Assembly: GCA_024641945.1 (NCBI GenBank)
Contig: JAHECD010000002.1
Span: 1-64,000 of the forward strand
Source: Rubrivivax sp.
GTDB lineage: Bacteria > Pseudomonadota > Gammaproteobacteria > Burkholderiales > Burkholderiaceae_C
Reading direction: 5' to 3'
Length of the DNA stretch: 64,000 nucleotides
Position numbers and translations under genes: made by a program. Below the pieces are notes generated by a model, which did no database searches, was not told where the DNA came from, and saw only the letters and a program-made list of their open reading frames with translations. This document shows, piece after piece, positions 52,268 to 62,675 of the stretch. Every line of letters starts with the position of its first letter. Position 1 is the first letter of the stretch.

Positions 52268-54745
52268 ATGTGGCAAATTGCCGCACCGCCTCGCGGCCTT
52301 CGGCGCGCCGGTGAGGACGCCGACCCGCCCGTGCCCACGTCAGCGAAAAAATCCCTGCCCCAGCGTCATCGCTCTTCACGTACTCGCACGTTCGGGCGGC
52401 TGGCGCCGCTGGGGGCTGCGGTGCTTGCGTCGATGGGCGTGTTCGCGGCCGAGGACGAGCATTTTGCGCCGCTGAAGGTGCAGCAGTCCTTGACACCGCC
52501 AGACCGGCGCGACGCTGCCGCCGCACCGGCCATCATCAGCGCGGATGCGCTCAGCGGACGCCCCGAAATCGATAGCGTCGCCGAGGGAAACGTCGAGTTC
52601 CGGCGTGCCGGCGTCGTGCTGCGCGCCGACCGCCTGTCGTACTCGAGCGCCGACGACACTGCGGTCGCGCGCGGGCACGTCAGGATTTCGCGTGAAGGCG
52701 CCATCTATTCCGGTCCTGAACTGCAGTTGAAGGTGCAGCGCTTCGAGGGGTACTTCCTGCAGCCGGTTTTCGACTTCCCGCGCATTGGCGCTGGCGGCCG
52801 TGCCGACCGCATCGACTTCATCGACAGCACGCGCGCAACGGCTACCAACGCCCTTTACACGAGTTGCCCGCGCGATGGCTCGGGCGACCCCGACTGGTTG
52901 CTCACGACGCGCAGCATTCGCCTTGATTTCGCCGCCAACGAGGGTGTGGCCCAGGGAGCCGTGTTGCGCTTTCTGGGTGTACCGATCCTCGCGGCGCCCA
53001 GCTTGAGCTTCCCCCTCACCGACGCGCGCAAGTCGGGGTGGTTGCCGCCCAACCTGAATATCGACAACCGGGGCGGCGTCGAACTGTCGGTGCCGTACTA
53101 CTGGAATATCGCGCCGAACCGTGACGCGACCATCACGCCGCGCGTGGCGACGCGCCGGGGGCTCGGCGTGGATACCGAGTTCCGCTATCTGGAGCGTCGG
53201 TTCGAAGGCAACATCGGGCTGGATCTGCTGCCGTACGACCGCGTGGCGGGCCAGAGTCGACATTTGCTGCGCATCAAGCACGAAGGCGAGGTCGGCGGGG
53301 CCAGTGGAAACTGGGGGACCACCCGCTACCAACTCGGTGGCGTCAGGGTCTCCGACGACGATTGGTGGAAAGACTTCCCGCGCACCACCCCGTCGGTGTC
53401 GCCGCGCCTGCTGCCACAACGGGCCGAAATCGTGCGCCCGTTTGTCTGGGCGACGGGCGAAGGGCAGGTTTACGCCAAGGCGGCCCATTGGCAAGTGCTG
53501 CAGTCCGCCGATGCCATCGTCTCCCCGTACCAACGCAGCCCGCAGCTGGGTATGCGCGTGAAGTCGGCTTTTGGGCCGGGGCTCGAGTTCGATGCGGAAA
53601 CCGAGTTCAACCGGTTCACGCTGCCGGGCATGCATGCGGCCGACGTGGGCCGGCCAGAGGGTTCGCGCTGGCACCTGCTGGGTTCGTTGTCACGCCCCTG
53701 GCGCGAAGCCGCGTGGTGGATCGTGCCCCGGCTCGCCGTCAATTCCGCGATCTACGCGGCAGACGGCCGACCGAACGTGACACGCACGATTCCCACGATC
53801 AGCCTCGATGCGGGTGCGGAATTCGAGCGCGAGACCACAGCGTTCGGCCGCTCGCTGCGGCAGACGCTGGAGCCGCGCGTGCACTACACGCGCACACCGT
53901 TTCGTGACCAGAGCGGACTCCCGAACTTCGATGCGGCCGGCAAGGATTTCAACTTCTCGTCGATCTATTCCGACAACGCGTGGTCGGGTATCGACCGTGT
54001 TTCGGATTCGCACCAACTCACGGTCGGCGCGGTCACGCGGCTCGTCGGCGCCAACGATGGAGCCGAGCTGCTTCGCCTGGGGCTGGTGCAGCGGATATTG
54101 TTCCGGCCCCAGCAGGTGACGCCTGACGATACGAACCCTGCTGCCGATGCGGCCCTGCCGCTGACGCGCAGGCTGTCGGACGTGCTGCTGATCGGCTCGA
54201 CGAATGTGATCCCGCGCTGGACCTTCGATGCATCGTTGCGATACAACGCAGACAGCCAACGTCCTGTCCGCTCGATCTTGTCGGCGCGATATTCGCCCGG
54301 CGAGTTCCGTACGGTCAGCGCCACCTATCGCTACACACGCGGGCAAAGCGAACTCATCGATGTCGGTTGGCAGTGGCCGATTGCGGGCTCTGGCGCAGAA
54401 AGGGCAAGCACCGACTCGGCGCCGAAAGCCGCTTCGTCCAGCGCCAGTTGCTCTGGGCGGCTGTACAGCGTCGGTCGGGTGAACTACAGCATGCGCGACA
54501 GCCGGATCACCGATTCGCTGCTCGGCCTCGAATACGACGCCGGCTGCTGGATCGGCCGGATCGTTGCCGAGCGGCTGTCGACGGGCCGGGCAGAGGCGAC
54601 GACACGCTTGCTGCTGCAGCTCGAGCTCGTCGGGCTGTCTCGGCTGGGGTCGAACCCCCTGCGGGTCTTGAAGGACAATATCCCCGGATACCGGCTGCTC
54701 CGCGATGAGCGCATCGATCCTTCCGGACTAACGACCTATGACTGA
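52268..54745 (+). CDS. lptD: LPS-assembly protein LptD
   Basis: About 825 residues from ATG 52268 (or 804 from GTG 52331, which leaves a shorter export signal). Hydrophobic export segment (about 48-62, LAPLGAAVLASMGVFAAE), then an OstA/LptA-like beta-jellyroll (about 80-220) with GNVEFRRAGVVLRAD, and a large C-terminal beta-barrel (about 250-825). The paired cysteines of LptD are present (TSCPRDG; ASCSGRLYS; DAGCWIGR). Places lipopolysaccharide in the outer leaflet with LptE. Followed by surA, overlapping by 8 bp. Confidence 0.95.
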   Translation: MWQIAAPPRGLRRAGEDADPPVPTSAKKSLPQRHRSSRTRTFGRLAPLGAAVLASMGVFAAEDEHFAPLKVQQSLTPPDRRDAAAAPAIISADALSGRPEIDSVAEGNVEFRRAGVVLRADRLSYSSADDTAVARGHVRISREGAIYSGPELQLKVQRFEGYFLQPVFDFPRIGAGGRADRIDFIDSTRATATNALYTSCPRDGSGDPDWLLTTRSIRLDFAANEGVAQGAVLRFLGVPILAAPSLSFPLTDARKSGWLPPNLNIDNRGGVELSVPYYWNIAPNRDATITPRVATRRGLGVDTEFRYLERRFEGNIGLDLLPYDRVAGQSRHLLRIKHEGEVGGASGNWGTTRYQLGGVRVSDDDWWKDFPRTTPSVSPRLLPQRAEIVRPFVWATGEGQVYAKAAHWQVLQSADAIVSPYQRSPQLGMRVKSAFGPGLEFDAETEFNRFTLPGMHAADVGRPEGSRWHLLGSLSRPWREAAWWIVPRLAVNSAIYAADGRPNVTRTIPTISLDAGAEFERETTAFGRSLRQTLEPRVHYTRTPFRDQSGLPNFDAAGKDFNFSSIYSDNAWSGIDRVSDSHQLTVGAVTRLVGANDGAELLRLGLVQRILFRPQQVTPDDTNPAADAALPLTRRLSDVLLIGSTNVIPRWTFDASLRYNADSQRPVRSILSARYSPGEFRTVSATYRYTRGQSELIDVGWQWPIAGSGAERASTDSAPKAASSSASCSGRLYSVGRVNYSMRDSRITDSLLGLEYDAGCWIGRIVAERLSTGRAEATTRLLLQLELVGLSRLGSNPLRVLKDNIPGYRLLRDERIDPSGLTTYD

Positions 54746-56111
54746 ATTGAACGCCCGGTTCCGCAAGACCGCGCTCGCGCTGGCTGCCATGGTGGCTTTC
54801 ATGGGGGCGGGCGAGGCATCCGCGCAGACGCGACCGACGGCCACCGACCGTGCGGCGACGCGTGCCGCCGACCGCGCCACCAGCCGTCCCGGCGATTACA
54901 TCGTCGCCATCGTCAACCAGGAGTTGGTCACGGCGGTCGAGGTCGAGCTGCGCACGAAGCGCGTGCGCGAGGAAGCTGCCCGTACCGGGCAGCGGTTGCC
55001 ATCCGACGATGTGCTGCGGCAGCAGGTCGTGGACGCGCTGGTCGAGGAGCGTGTGATCCTGACTTTTTCGCGCGAGAGTGGCGCACGTGTCGACGATGCG
55101 GAGCTCGATCGCGCGGTCCAGACGGTGGCGGCGCAGAACCAGCTGACGACCATCGATCAACTGCGCGAACGCCTTCGTTCCGAAGGCATCGACTTCGCGC
55201 GTTTTCGCTCCAACCTGAGCGACCAGATGCTCGTGGAGCGCACCCGAGAGCGCGAGGTGTATCAGCGCATCCGGGTCACCGATGCCGACATCGACAAGTT
55301 GCTCGACGAGCAGCGTGCGGCGGCATCGTCGGACATTGCATTGAACATCGCACAGATTCTCGTGACGGTGCCAGAGGGCGCGAGCGACGCCGTGGTCGCC
55401 GAACGCCGCGCCCGCGCCGAGGCGGCACTCGCTCGCGTTCAGGGCGGCGAGGCCTTCGACGCGGTGGCGCGTGATGTCTCCGAGGACAGCAACCGCCAGC
55501 GCGGCGGCGAGATCGGGGCAAGGCCGGCTTCGCGCCTTCCCGACCTGTTCGTGGAAGCCACGCGAACCCTCAAGGAGGGCGAGATCGCGCCCGCGCTGGC
55601 GCGCAGCGGCGCGGGCTTCCACGTGCTAAAGGTGGTGGCCCGCGAGGACGGCAGCGGGCCCCGCGTGACGCAGACCCATGCCCGACATATTCTGCTGCGG
55701 CCATCGGCACAGATGAGCGCGGAGCAAGCACAGGCCCGACTTGCCCAATACCGTTTGCAGATCGAAAGCGGCGCACGCAAGTTCGAAGACCTGGCGCGCC
55801 AATTCTCGGAAGACGGATCGGCCTCGCAGGGAGGGGATCTCGGGTGGGCATCGCCCGGCGTGATGGTTCCCGAATTCGAGGACGCGATGAACCGCTTGCC
55901 GATCGGCGGGTTGTCGGAGCCCGTCGCGTCACGATTCGGCGTGCACCTGTTGCAGGTGCTCGAACGGCGCCAGATCAGTGTCGACCCGAAACAACTGCGT
56001 GAGCAGGCGCGCAATACCTTGCGTGAGCAGAAGTTTGATGCAGCCTATAACGAATGGGTGCGAGAACTGCGTGCGCGCGCCTATATCGAGATGCGCGACC
56101 CGCCACTCTGA
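54738..56111 (+). CDS. surA: Periplasmic chaperone/isomerase SurA
   Basis: 457 residues. Signal peptide (about 1-28, ending ASAQ), N-terminal chaperone domain (about 45-180; [41 protein letters not shown]), and two parvulin PPIase domains (about 190-290 and 310-410; [11 protein letters not shown] and [11 protein letters not shown]). It assists outer-membrane protein folding, including LptD. The ATG overlaps the lptD stop by 8 bp, supporting one operon. Confidence 0.96.
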   Translation: MTELNARFRKTALALAAMVAFMGAGEASAQTRPTATDRAATRAADRATSRPGDYIVAIVNQELVTAVEVELRTKRVREEAARTGQRLPSDDVLRQQVVDALVEERVILTFSRESGARVDDAELDRAVQTVAAQNQLTTIDQLRERLRSEGIDFARFRSNLSDQMLVERTREREVYQRIRVTDADIDKLLDEQRAAASSDIALNIAQILVTVPEGASDAVVAERRARAEAALARVQGGEAFDAVARDVSEDSNRQRGGEIGARPASRLPDLFVEATRTLKEGEIAPALARSGAGFHVLKVVAREDGSGPRVTQTHARHILLRPSAQMSAEQAQARLAQYRLQIESGARKFEDLARQFSEDGSASQGGDLGWASPGVMVPEFEDAMNRLPIGGLSEPVASRFGVHLLQVLERRQISVDPKQLREQARNTLREQKFDAAYNEWVRELRARAYIEMRDPPL

Positions 56112-56125
56112 GCGCCCATGATCTG

Positions 56126-56887
56126 GTGAAACACGCTCCCAGAAAGCGATTCGGGCAGCATTTCCTGACGGACCAGGCCGTCATCGGGGCCATCGTCGAT
56201 ACGATCGATCCACGTGCCGGCCAGGCGCTGGTCGAGATCGGTCCCGGTCTCGGTGCGATGACGTTTCCCCTGCTGGCGCGTTGTCGGTTGTTGACCGTGG
56301 TCGAACTGGATCGCGACCTGGCCGCCCGGCTTCGCAATCGTGCCGGCCTGACGGTCGTCGAGGCCGACGTGTTGAAGGTGGACTTCTCCGCGTTGGCGAC
56401 ACAGGCCGGACAGCCCCTGAGAGTCGTGGGGAACTTGCCGTACAACATCTCGACGCCGATCTTGTTCCACCTCCTGGAGGCCGCCGCGGGTGTGGTGGAC
56501 CAGCATTTCATGCTCCAGGCCGAAGTCGTCGACCGAATGGCCGCCGGGCCCGGCAGCAAGACTTATGGCCGACTGAGCGTGATGCTGCAATGGCGTTATG
56601 ACATCGAACGTGTGCTCGACGTGCCGCCAGAGGCGTTCGAGCCGCCGCCGGCAGTGGAGTCGGCCGTCGTCCGGATGGTGCCGCTGGCGTCGCCGCCGCT
56701 GCGCGACGACACGCTGCTGTCGGAAATCGTGACGAGTGCCTTCTCGCAGAGGCGCAAGCTGTTGCGCCACACACTCGGGCGATTGCTCGATCAAAAAAAC
56801 TTCACCGGCAGCTTCGATACACAAAGACGTGCCGAAGAAGTGCCGGTGAGTGAATTTGTCGCGCTCGCGCGCGACCTCGAGAGGTAA
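56126..56887 (+). CDS. rsmA: 16S rRNA (A1518/A1519) dimethyltransferase RsmA (KsgA)
   Basis: 253 residues. Motif [11 protein letters not shown], motif IV NLPYNIS, and the start [13 protein letters not shown] are those of KsgA. It dimethylates two adjacent adenines at the 3' end of 16S rRNA. Start GTG 56126 ([13 protein letters not shown]); an ATG at 56118 is out of frame. It lies 14 bp after surA; pdxA, which often sits between them, is absent. Confidence 0.96.
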   Translation: MKHAPRKRFGQHFLTDQAVIGAIVDTIDPRAGQALVEIGPGLGAMTFPLLARCRLLTVVELDRDLAARLRNRAGLTVVEADVLKVDFSALATQAGQPLRVVGNLPYNISTPILFHLLEAAAGVVDQHFMLQAEVVDRMAAGPGSKTYGRLSVMLQWRYDIERVLDVPPEAFEPPPAVESAVVRMVPLASPPLRDDTLLSEIVTSAFSQRRKLLRHTLGRLLDQKNFTGSFDTQRRAEEVPVSEFVALARDLER

Positions 56888-57040
56888 CGACTACGCTGCG
56901 TTGAGCCACGCCGCCGTGTCGAAGGCGCTGCTCATCATCGGCATGTTCATTCCGAAGTTGGGGTTGACGCCATTCTTGGGCGCAACCACCTTGGGGGTGG
57001 GCTTCGCCACGATTGCGTTGTCTGCCTGGGCCGTCTCAGC
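56888..57040. other. Gene-free interval after rsmA
   Basis: No convincing gene. A 68-codon minus-strand frame (56891-57097) overlaps the end of the barstar gene; it has no ribosome-binding site and is not called. Confidence 0.5.
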
Positions 57041-57077
57041 AGCCCGCTCCCATGACCCGATTTCCAGGGAGCGGGCT
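57041..57077. terminator. Hairpin between rsmA and the barstar gene
   Basis: AGCCCGCTCCC (57041-57051) and GGGAGCGGGCT (57067-57077): a perfect 11-bp stem with a 15-nt loop. It overlaps the barstar stop codon. On the plus strand it is followed by ACTGAAAAG, on the minus strand by GCTGAG, so no U-tract in either direction; a structural or Rho-linked end for the two convergent genes. Confidence 0.6.
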
Positions 57078-57471
57078 ACTGAAAAGAATAGAAACATCGG
57101 AACGGTATTCGTCGTTCGGCCCAGAAGTCGGCCGCATCGCGGAAGACGTCGAGCAACTGCTCCCGGGCTTCGCGATCGAAGCGGGGGTTGTCGGGCAGTT
57201 GCTCAAGCACGACGACAAAGCCCGGTTGCTGGCCCGCCTTGTTCACGAGGTCGGTCATGCAGTCGTACAAGGCGTCGAGATTCTTGCCGAAGTGCTCCGG
57301 GAAGGTAAAGGCCTTCGCGATGCTCTCCAGCGCGTCCTGCTTGCCCTGGGCGTTTGCCAGGTTGGCATATAGGAAATGTTGGCCGGCTGCCTGCGCGGCT
57401 TCCATCAGATCTTCGACCCGGTACGCCCGTATGGACTGGACGATATTGGGCCGGATGGTCTGCAACTGCAT
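57076..57471 (-). CDS. Barstar-family ribonuclease inhibitor
   Basis: 131 residues. Barstar fold: FPEHFGKNLDALYDCMTDL carries the conserved Asp/Tyr of the barnase interface. Barstars neutralise microbial ribonucleases in the producing cell. Directly downstream (54 bp) of a secreted RNase Sa-like gene on the same strand, so it most likely protects the cell from it. Cytoplasmic. Confidence 0.93.
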   Translation of the reverse strand: MQLQTIRPNIVQSIRAYRVEDLMEAAQAAGQHFLYANLANAQGKQDALESIAKAFTFPEHFGKNLDALYDCMTDLVNKAGQQPGFVVVLEQLPDNPRFDREAREQLLDVFRDAADFWAERRIPFRCFYSFQ

Positions 57472-57525
57472 GGTCGCGTTCCCCCTTCAAGTCATCAAAG
57501 AAATCTGTGATTCGATCCCCGTCGG

Positions 57526-57936
57526 TCACTGCACGATGCGGTTGAAGCTCGTGTAGTGGTCGCCGGTGTAGTAACAAGCATCGGGCTGCGCAGGCGCCGA
57601 GCCGCCGCAAACGATGCGCCGCGCTCCGCGGTCGCGCGACCCCGGTGTCTTGACGGTGTACTCGCGGTAATAGCCCCGGCGCTGTCGCGGCAGCAATCGC
57701 TCACGATTTCCGAATACGACGCCGTCCTTGGCAAAAGGAAATGGGCCGCCGCCCAGAATGAGCCGATGCGTCTGCTGTGCTTCCGCGGGCAACGACGACA
57801 GCGTCACGCCGTCTGAATTCCGAAGTGTGTCTTTGCCCCATGCCGCGGGTGCCAAGCCGAATGGCGACACCAAGAGAAGAGCGAGCGCTAACTTTGGAAG
57901 AGACCGCCTCGTCGCCGAATTGCCTGACCGGACCAC
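57526..57936 (-). CDS. Secreted guanyl-specific ribonuclease (RNase Sa/barnase type)
   Basis: 136 residues from GTG 57936. Signal peptide (about 14-34, PKLALALLLVSPFGLAPAAWG), then a small ribonuclease domain: LPAEAQQTHRLILGGGPFPF, YYREYTVKTPGSRDRGARRIVCGG and CYYTGDHYTSFNRI. The catalytic glutamate (REYTV), arginines (SRDRGARR) and histidine (GDHY) match RNase Sa of Streptomyces. A disulfide between the two late Cys is likely. Barstar follows. A longer start at 58005 would add residues before the signal peptide. Confidence 0.9.
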   Translation of the reverse strand: MVRSGNSATRRSLPKLALALLLVSPFGLAPAAWGKDTLRNSDGVTLSSLPAEAQQTHRLILGGGPFPFAKDGVVFGNRERLLPRQRRGYYREYTVKTPGSRDRGARRIVCGGSAPAQPDACYYTGDHYTSFNRIVQ

Positions 57937-58141
57937 GGGGTAACCCTCAAAACAAGACTGTGGATGGTACCGGATCGGCCGAATTTCCTCAATAGCCCGC
58001 CTCAATTTGGGGCGGACGCAAGAAGATTATCAGTGAATGCTTACATCCCGCGAGATTCCGCCATGTTGTGGCTGCCCCACGATCGCGTCGCCAATGCACC
58101 CTTACACGCCGCATCTGCAATTCGATATACCTGAACGGTCG
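57937..58141. promoter_or_regulatory. Region between the ribonuclease and maeB genes
   Basis: 205 bp. On the minus strand GATAAT (in CTGATAATC, about 58027-58035) could be the -10 for the ribonuclease gene; an imperfect inverted repeat CCGCC...GGCGG lies around 57996-58014. No gene and no clear maeB terminator seen. Confidence 0.4.
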
Positions 58142-60436
58142 TCATCGGACCGCATTCGCATCTGCGACGGTGAGGGCGGTCATGTTCACGATACGGCGTA
58201 CGGTGGCCGACGGCGTCAGGATGTGCACCGGCTTGGCAGCGCCCAGCAGCACGGGGCCTATGGCGATCCCGCCACCGGCGGCCGTCTTCAGCAGGTTGTA
58301 GCTGATGTTGGCGGCATCGATGTTCGGCAGTACCAGCAAGTTGGCCTCCCCCGTGAGCGCACTGCGGGGCATCAGTTCGCGCCGATAGGGGGCATCCAGG
58401 GCCGTGTCGCCATGCATTTCGCCGTCGACCTCCAGCCAGGGTGCGCGTTGCTGAACAAGCGCCAGCGCCTCGCGCATCTTGACGGCCGAGGGTTGATTGC
58501 TGGAGCCGAAGTTGCTGTGTGAGAGCAGCGCCGCCTTGGGGAGCAACCCGAACCGGCGCATCTCCTCGGCAGCCAGCACGGTGATTTCGGCCAACTGACT
58601 GGCACTCGGGTCGTAGTTGATGTGCGTATCGACCAGGAAGACCTGTCGCCCGGGCAGGATCAGCCCGTTCATGCACGCGTACGTGTCCACACCTGCGCGC
58701 TTGCCGATGATCTGGTCGATGTGCTGCAGGTGTTGCGCGGTCGTGCCCCAGGTCCCGCAGATCAACCCGTCCACCTCCCCCTTGTGGAGCAACATGGATC
58801 CGACCAATGTCAGGCGCCTGCGCATTTCGATCTTGGCGAGTTGGGTCGTGACGCCCTTTCGCTCGGTCAGGCGGTGGTAGGTCATCCAGTAGTCGCGATA
58901 TCGAGGGTCGTCGTCGATGTTGACGACCTCGTAGTCGCGGCCGGCCTGGAGCCGGAGTCCCAGCATGTCGATGCGGGCCGCGATCTGGGCTGCGCGCCCG
59001 ACCAGCCACGGGCGCGCGAGGCCTTCGTCCACCATGACCTGCACGGCACGCAGCACACGTCGGTCCTCGCCTTCGGCGAACGCCACATTCTTGCGCTCGG
59101 CGCGCTTGGCGACGGCATAGATCGGCTTCATCGTCGTGCCCGAGGCATAGACGAAGGCCTGCAGCTTGTCGCGATAGGCGTCGAAGTCGGCCACGGGGCG
59201 CCGGGCCACGCCCGAATCTGCCGCGGCCTTCGCCACGGCCGGCGCGATCATCATCATCAGGCGCGGATCAAACGGCTTGGGAATGAGGTATTCCGGGCCA
59301 AAGCTCAGCGTGGCCCCGGCATAGGCCGACGCGACGACGTCGTTCTGCTCGGCCTGTGCCAATTCGGCGATGGCGTGCACCGCCGCGATTTCCATCGCGT
59401 CCGTGATCGTGGTGGCGCCGCAATCGAGGGCACCACGGAAGATGTACGGGAAGCACAGGACGTTGTTGACCTGGTTCGGGTAGTCGGTGCGCCCGGTGGC
59501 CATGATGGCGTCGTCACGAACGGTCTTGACAAGTTCCGGCATGATTTCGGGCGTCGGATTGGCCAGCGCAAAGATCAGCGGCTGTGCCGCCATCGCGGCC
59601 ACCATGGTCGGCTTGAGGACACCCGCGGCCGAGAGGCCGAGAAAGACGTCCGCGCCAGCGATCACTTCTGCGAGCGTGCGCTGCGAAGTGGCCTGTGCAA
59701 ACTCGACCTTGTCGGGGTCCATCAGCTCGGTGCGGCCCTTCCACACGACACCGGCCAGATCAGTGACCCAGATGTTTTCCCGCGGGACCCCCAACTTGAG
59801 CAGTAGATTCAGGCACGCCAACGCCGCGGCTCCGGCGCCCGAAGTCACCAGCTTGATGTTCTTGATGTCCTTGCCGACGACCTTCAGGCCATTGAGCAAG
59901 GCCGCGCCGACCACGATGGCCGTGCCATGCTGGTCGTCGTGGAACACCGGGATCTTCATGCGCTCGCGCAGCTTGCGCTCGACGTAGAAGCAATCCGGCG
60001 CCTTGATGTCTTCAAGATTGACGCCACCGAACGTCGGTTCGAGCGCGGCGATGATGTCGACCAGCTTGTCGACGTCCCGTTCCTGGATTTCCAGATCGAA
60101 GACATCGATGCCGGCGAACTTCTTGAAAAGTACGCCTTTGCCCTCCATCACCGGCTTGGCGGCAAGCGGGCCGATATCGCCAAGACCCAACACTGCCGTC
60201 CCGTTGGTGACGACGGCCACCAGATTGCCACGAGACGTATAGCGGTAGGCGTTGGCCGGGTCCGTCACGATCTCCTCGCAGGCGGCGGCGACGCCGGGCG
60301 AATAGGCCAGTGCGAGGTCACGTTGATTCACGAGTTGCTTGGTCGGCGCAATCGCGATTTTCCCCGGCGTCGGGAATTCGTGATATTCCAGCGCAGCCTT
60401 GCGCAGTTCGTCGCGGGGTTCCAGATCGTTTGGCAT
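58142..60436 (-). CDS. maeB: NADP-dependent malic enzyme MaeB (malic domain plus phosphotransacetylase-like domain)
   Basis: 764 residues. N-terminal malic enzyme domains: [45 protein letters not shown], catalytic Lys region, NAD(P) fold [15 protein letters not shown], and a C-terminal phosphotransacetylase-like region (about 430-764; [18 protein letters not shown]). The latter is regulatory in the E. coli enzyme (acetyl-CoA inhibition). Converts malate to pyruvate, CO2 and NADPH. Start chosen at ATG 60436 with AGAGA upstream; ATG 60460 is possible. Divergent from the dctS-like kinase. Confidence 0.95.
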   Translation of the reverse strand: MPNDLEPRDELRKAALEYHEFPTPGKIAIAPTKQLVNQRDLALAYSPGVAAACEEIVTDPANAYRYTSRGNLVAVVTNGTAVLGLGDIGPLAAKPVMEGKGVLFKKFAGIDVFDLEIQERDVDKLVDIIAALEPTFGGVNLEDIKAPDCFYVERKLRERMKIPVFHDDQHGTAIVVGAALLNGLKVVGKDIKNIKLVTSGAGAAALACLNLLLKLGVPRENIWVTDLAGVVWKGRTELMDPDKVEFAQATSQRTLAEVIAGADVFLGLSAAGVLKPTMVAAMAAQPLIFALANPTPEIMPELVKTVRDDAIMATGRTDYPNQVNNVLCFPYIFRGALDCGATTITDAMEIAAVHAIAELAQAEQNDVVASAYAGATLSFGPEYLIPKPFDPRLMMMIAPAVAKAAADSGVARRPVADFDAYRDKLQAFVYASGTTMKPIYAVAKRAERKNVAFAEGEDRRVLRAVQVMVDEGLARPWLVGRAAQIAARIDMLGLRLQAGRDYEVVNIDDDPRYRDYWMTYHRLTERKGVTTQLAKIEMRRRLTLVGSMLLHKGEVDGLICGTWGTTAQHLQHIDQIIGKRAGVDTYACMNGLILPGRQVFLVDTHINYDPSASQLAEITVLAAEEMRRFGLLPKAALLSHSNFGSSNQPSAVKMREALALVQQRAPWLEVDGEMHGDTALDAPYRRELMPRSALTGEANLLVLPNIDAANISYNLLKTAAGGGIAIGPVLLGAAKPVHILTPSATVRRIVNMTALTVADANAVR

Positions 60437-60605
60437 GGGATGTCTCTTTGGGCGGTCCAAGCATCAGGTCACACGAATCGAGTTCCTGGCGTGGTGTTCG
60501 AATGGGGCGCGGATTGTAGGGCGCAGTGTCCTGCGCCAGCGCCGCTTTGACCATGCGCGAAACTGCGTAGCGGCCCGCGCGCCGTACGCCGAATACTGAT
60601 CCTGG

Positions 60606-62675
60606 ATGAGTACCGTGCCCGCAATGACACTTACTCCGGGTCCGCGCCCCACGCGCGCCCGGCGCCTGCTGCTGTGGGGCGCCTTGGTGCTTCTGCTGCT
60701 GGTGGCGCAAAGCCTGCTGGTGGTGATGACCGCGGCCTACGAGGCCGCCCGAATCCAGGACCTGGCAGACACGGCCGCTGCCGAAGCCGCCGCAGACGTG
60801 CGGCGGGATGCTCTGCGCGCCGTCCAGGATCTGCAGGCGCTGACCTGGAGCGACGCCACGTTGCCCGGTTGGTCCGATCGTGCTGTCGCCCAGATGCGGG
60901 CCAGACGCGAGGTCCTGCATGTCGAGCGGCGTGACCCGTCGATGGCCGTGCTCGAATCCGCAACCACGCCCTACGGCCCACCATTGTTTGCGCGCATGGC
61001 CCGCAACGACCTTGCGCTTGCGGCCGAACTGGCCTGTACTTCGGCGCGCCGGGCCGCCGCGCCGACCTTCTCGCCCAGCTATTTCGTGCCGCTCGCGGGG
61101 GGTGGCGGTACGGAAGTGATGGACCTGTGCCTGCCGGTGCAGGTCGCCGGTCGCGAGACGGGCTTCGTCGTCGCCATCTTTTCCCTGGCGCAGATGCTCG
61201 ACGGCGCGCTCGCGCCGGCGATGGCGCGCCGGCACGAGCTGACCTTTGTCGAAAGCGACGGGGCCCGCCTGGCACGTGCCGGGGCAAAGCGTGGCGCAGG
61301 GGTTTACGTGGCCGAGCGGGTGGTCGACCTCCCTGGCAGGGCGCTGCAACTCAGGGCAGACAGCACGGCCGGCCGGCCGAGCCTGATCCCGAACGTCGCT
61401 GTGGCGCTGGTGCTCGGGCTGTCGATCGCACTGTTTGGCGTCGTCCTGTTGCTGGCGCGCGATGTGCGTCGGCGCGCGCTGGCCGAACGTGCGCTCGCAG
61501 AATCGCTCGCGTTCCGCAAGGCGATGGAGGACTCGTTGTCGACCGGCATGCGCGCACGCGACCTCGACGGCCGGATCACCTACGTGAACCCTGCGTTCTG
61601 CGCGATGGTGGGCTACTCGGCAGACGAGCTCGGTGGGCAGTCGCCGCCGCCGTACTGGCCGCCGGAGCGGGTGGCGGAATATACCCAGCGCCAGACGGCT
61701 CGACTGGCTGGCAAATCCGGTGCCCCAGCGTCCGAAGCGGAGGTCGAAGGGCCTTCGCGCGCCGGCTTCGAGACGCTGTTCGTGCGACGCGGCGGGGAAA
61801 GGTTTCCCGTCATGATCTACGAGGCACCGCTCGTGGATGGCCACGGACGGCAGACCGGATGGATGAGCGCAGTCGTCGACGTGAGCGAGCAGCGCAAGGT
61901 CGAGGACCTTTCGCGCCAGCAACAGGAACGGCTGCAGGCGACCGCGCGCCTGGCCACTGTGGGTGAAATGGCTTCTCTGCTCAGCCATGAGTTGAACCAG
62001 CCCCTTTCGGCCATTGCGAGCTATGCGAGTGGATCGCTCAACCTCGTCGAAGCGCCTGACGCACAAACGCCCGCCCTGCTGAAGCAGGCGTTCGAGCGCA
62101 TCGCCGAACAGGCCGAGCGTGCGGGGCGCGTGATCAAGAGCGTGCATGACTTCGTTCGCCGACGCGAGCAGCATCTCGAGGCGATCGGCGCCGATCGCCT
62201 GTTCGATTCGGTCCTGCCACTGATCCGGTTGCAGGCGCGCAAGAGTGGAGCGAACATTGCCATCGACCTCCCGGCGCGTGCCCCAGTGGTCCGATGCGAC
62301 CGCACGATGGTCGAGCAGGTCTTGCTCAACTTGGCACGCAACGGCATCCAGGCCATGGAATCGGCGACACCGCTGGGACAGCGCGTCTTGACATTGAGCG
62401 CCCGGCGCACCCACGATCGCTGGGTCACGTTCAGTGTCACCGATGCAGGCGCAGGCATTGCGCCGGAGGTGGCCGCACGACTCTTCACGCCCTTCTATTC
62501 CACGCGAAGCGAGGGCATGGGCCTGGGGCTCAGCCTGTGTCGAACGGTCATCGAGCAACACGGAGGGGCGCTGGATTTCGTGTCGCCTTTCCCCGCTGGC
62601 TCGCCGTCAGGCTGCCAGTTCCGGTTTACGCTACCGGCTGTCGGCGAGCCCAAGGTGCCGCCGGCCCATTCTTGA
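60606..62675 (+). CDS. dctS: Membrane sensor histidine kinase (DctS-like)
   Basis: 689 residues. Two membrane helices (about 21-43 and 263-285) enclose a periplasmic sensor domain of about 215 residues; a PAS domain (about 305-430) and a transmitter follow, with phospho-acceptor H461 (LLSHELNQPLSA) and ATPase motifs NLARNGIQAM and GMGLGLSLCRTVIEQHGG. The layout and the FixJ-type partner match DctS/DctR, which sense C4-dicarboxylates. AATACT (60592-60597) lies 8 nt before the ATG. Confidence 0.87.
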   Translation: MSTVPAMTLTPGPRPTRARRLLLWGALVLLLLVAQSLLVVMTAAYEAARIQDLADTAAAEAAADVRRDALRAVQDLQALTWSDATLPGWSDRAVAQMRARREVLHVERRDPSMAVLESATTPYGPPLFARMARNDLALAAELACTSARRAAAPTFSPSYFVPLAGGGGTEVMDLCLPVQVAGRETGFVVAIFSLAQMLDGALAPAMARRHELTFVESDGARLARAGAKRGAGVYVAERVVDLPGRALQLRADSTAGRPSLIPNVAVALVLGLSIALFGVVLLLARDVRRRALAERALAESLAFRKAMEDSLSTGMRARDLDGRITYVNPAFCAMVGYSADELGGQSPPPYWPPERVAEYTQRQTARLAGKSGAPASEAEVEGPSRAGFETLFVRRGGERFPVMIYEAPLVDGHGRQTGWMSAVVDVSEQRKVEDLSRQQQERLQATARLATVGEMASLLSHELNQPLSAIASYASGSLNLVEAPDAQTPALLKQAFERIAEQAERAGRVIKSVHDFVRRREQHLEAIGADRLFDSVLPLIRLQARKSGANIAIDLPARAPVVRCDRTMVEQVLLNLARNGIQAMESATPLGQRVLTLSARRTHDRWVTFSVTDAGAGIAPEVAARLFTPFYSTRSEGMGLGLSLCRTVIEQHGGALDFVSPFPAGSPSGCQFRFTLPAVGEPKVPPAHS

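Noticed and set aside
56891-57097. 68-codon minus-strand frame after rsmA
   Set aside because: Starts inside the barstar gene, lacks a Shine-Dalgarno and homology; the hairpin at 57041-57077 lies within it.
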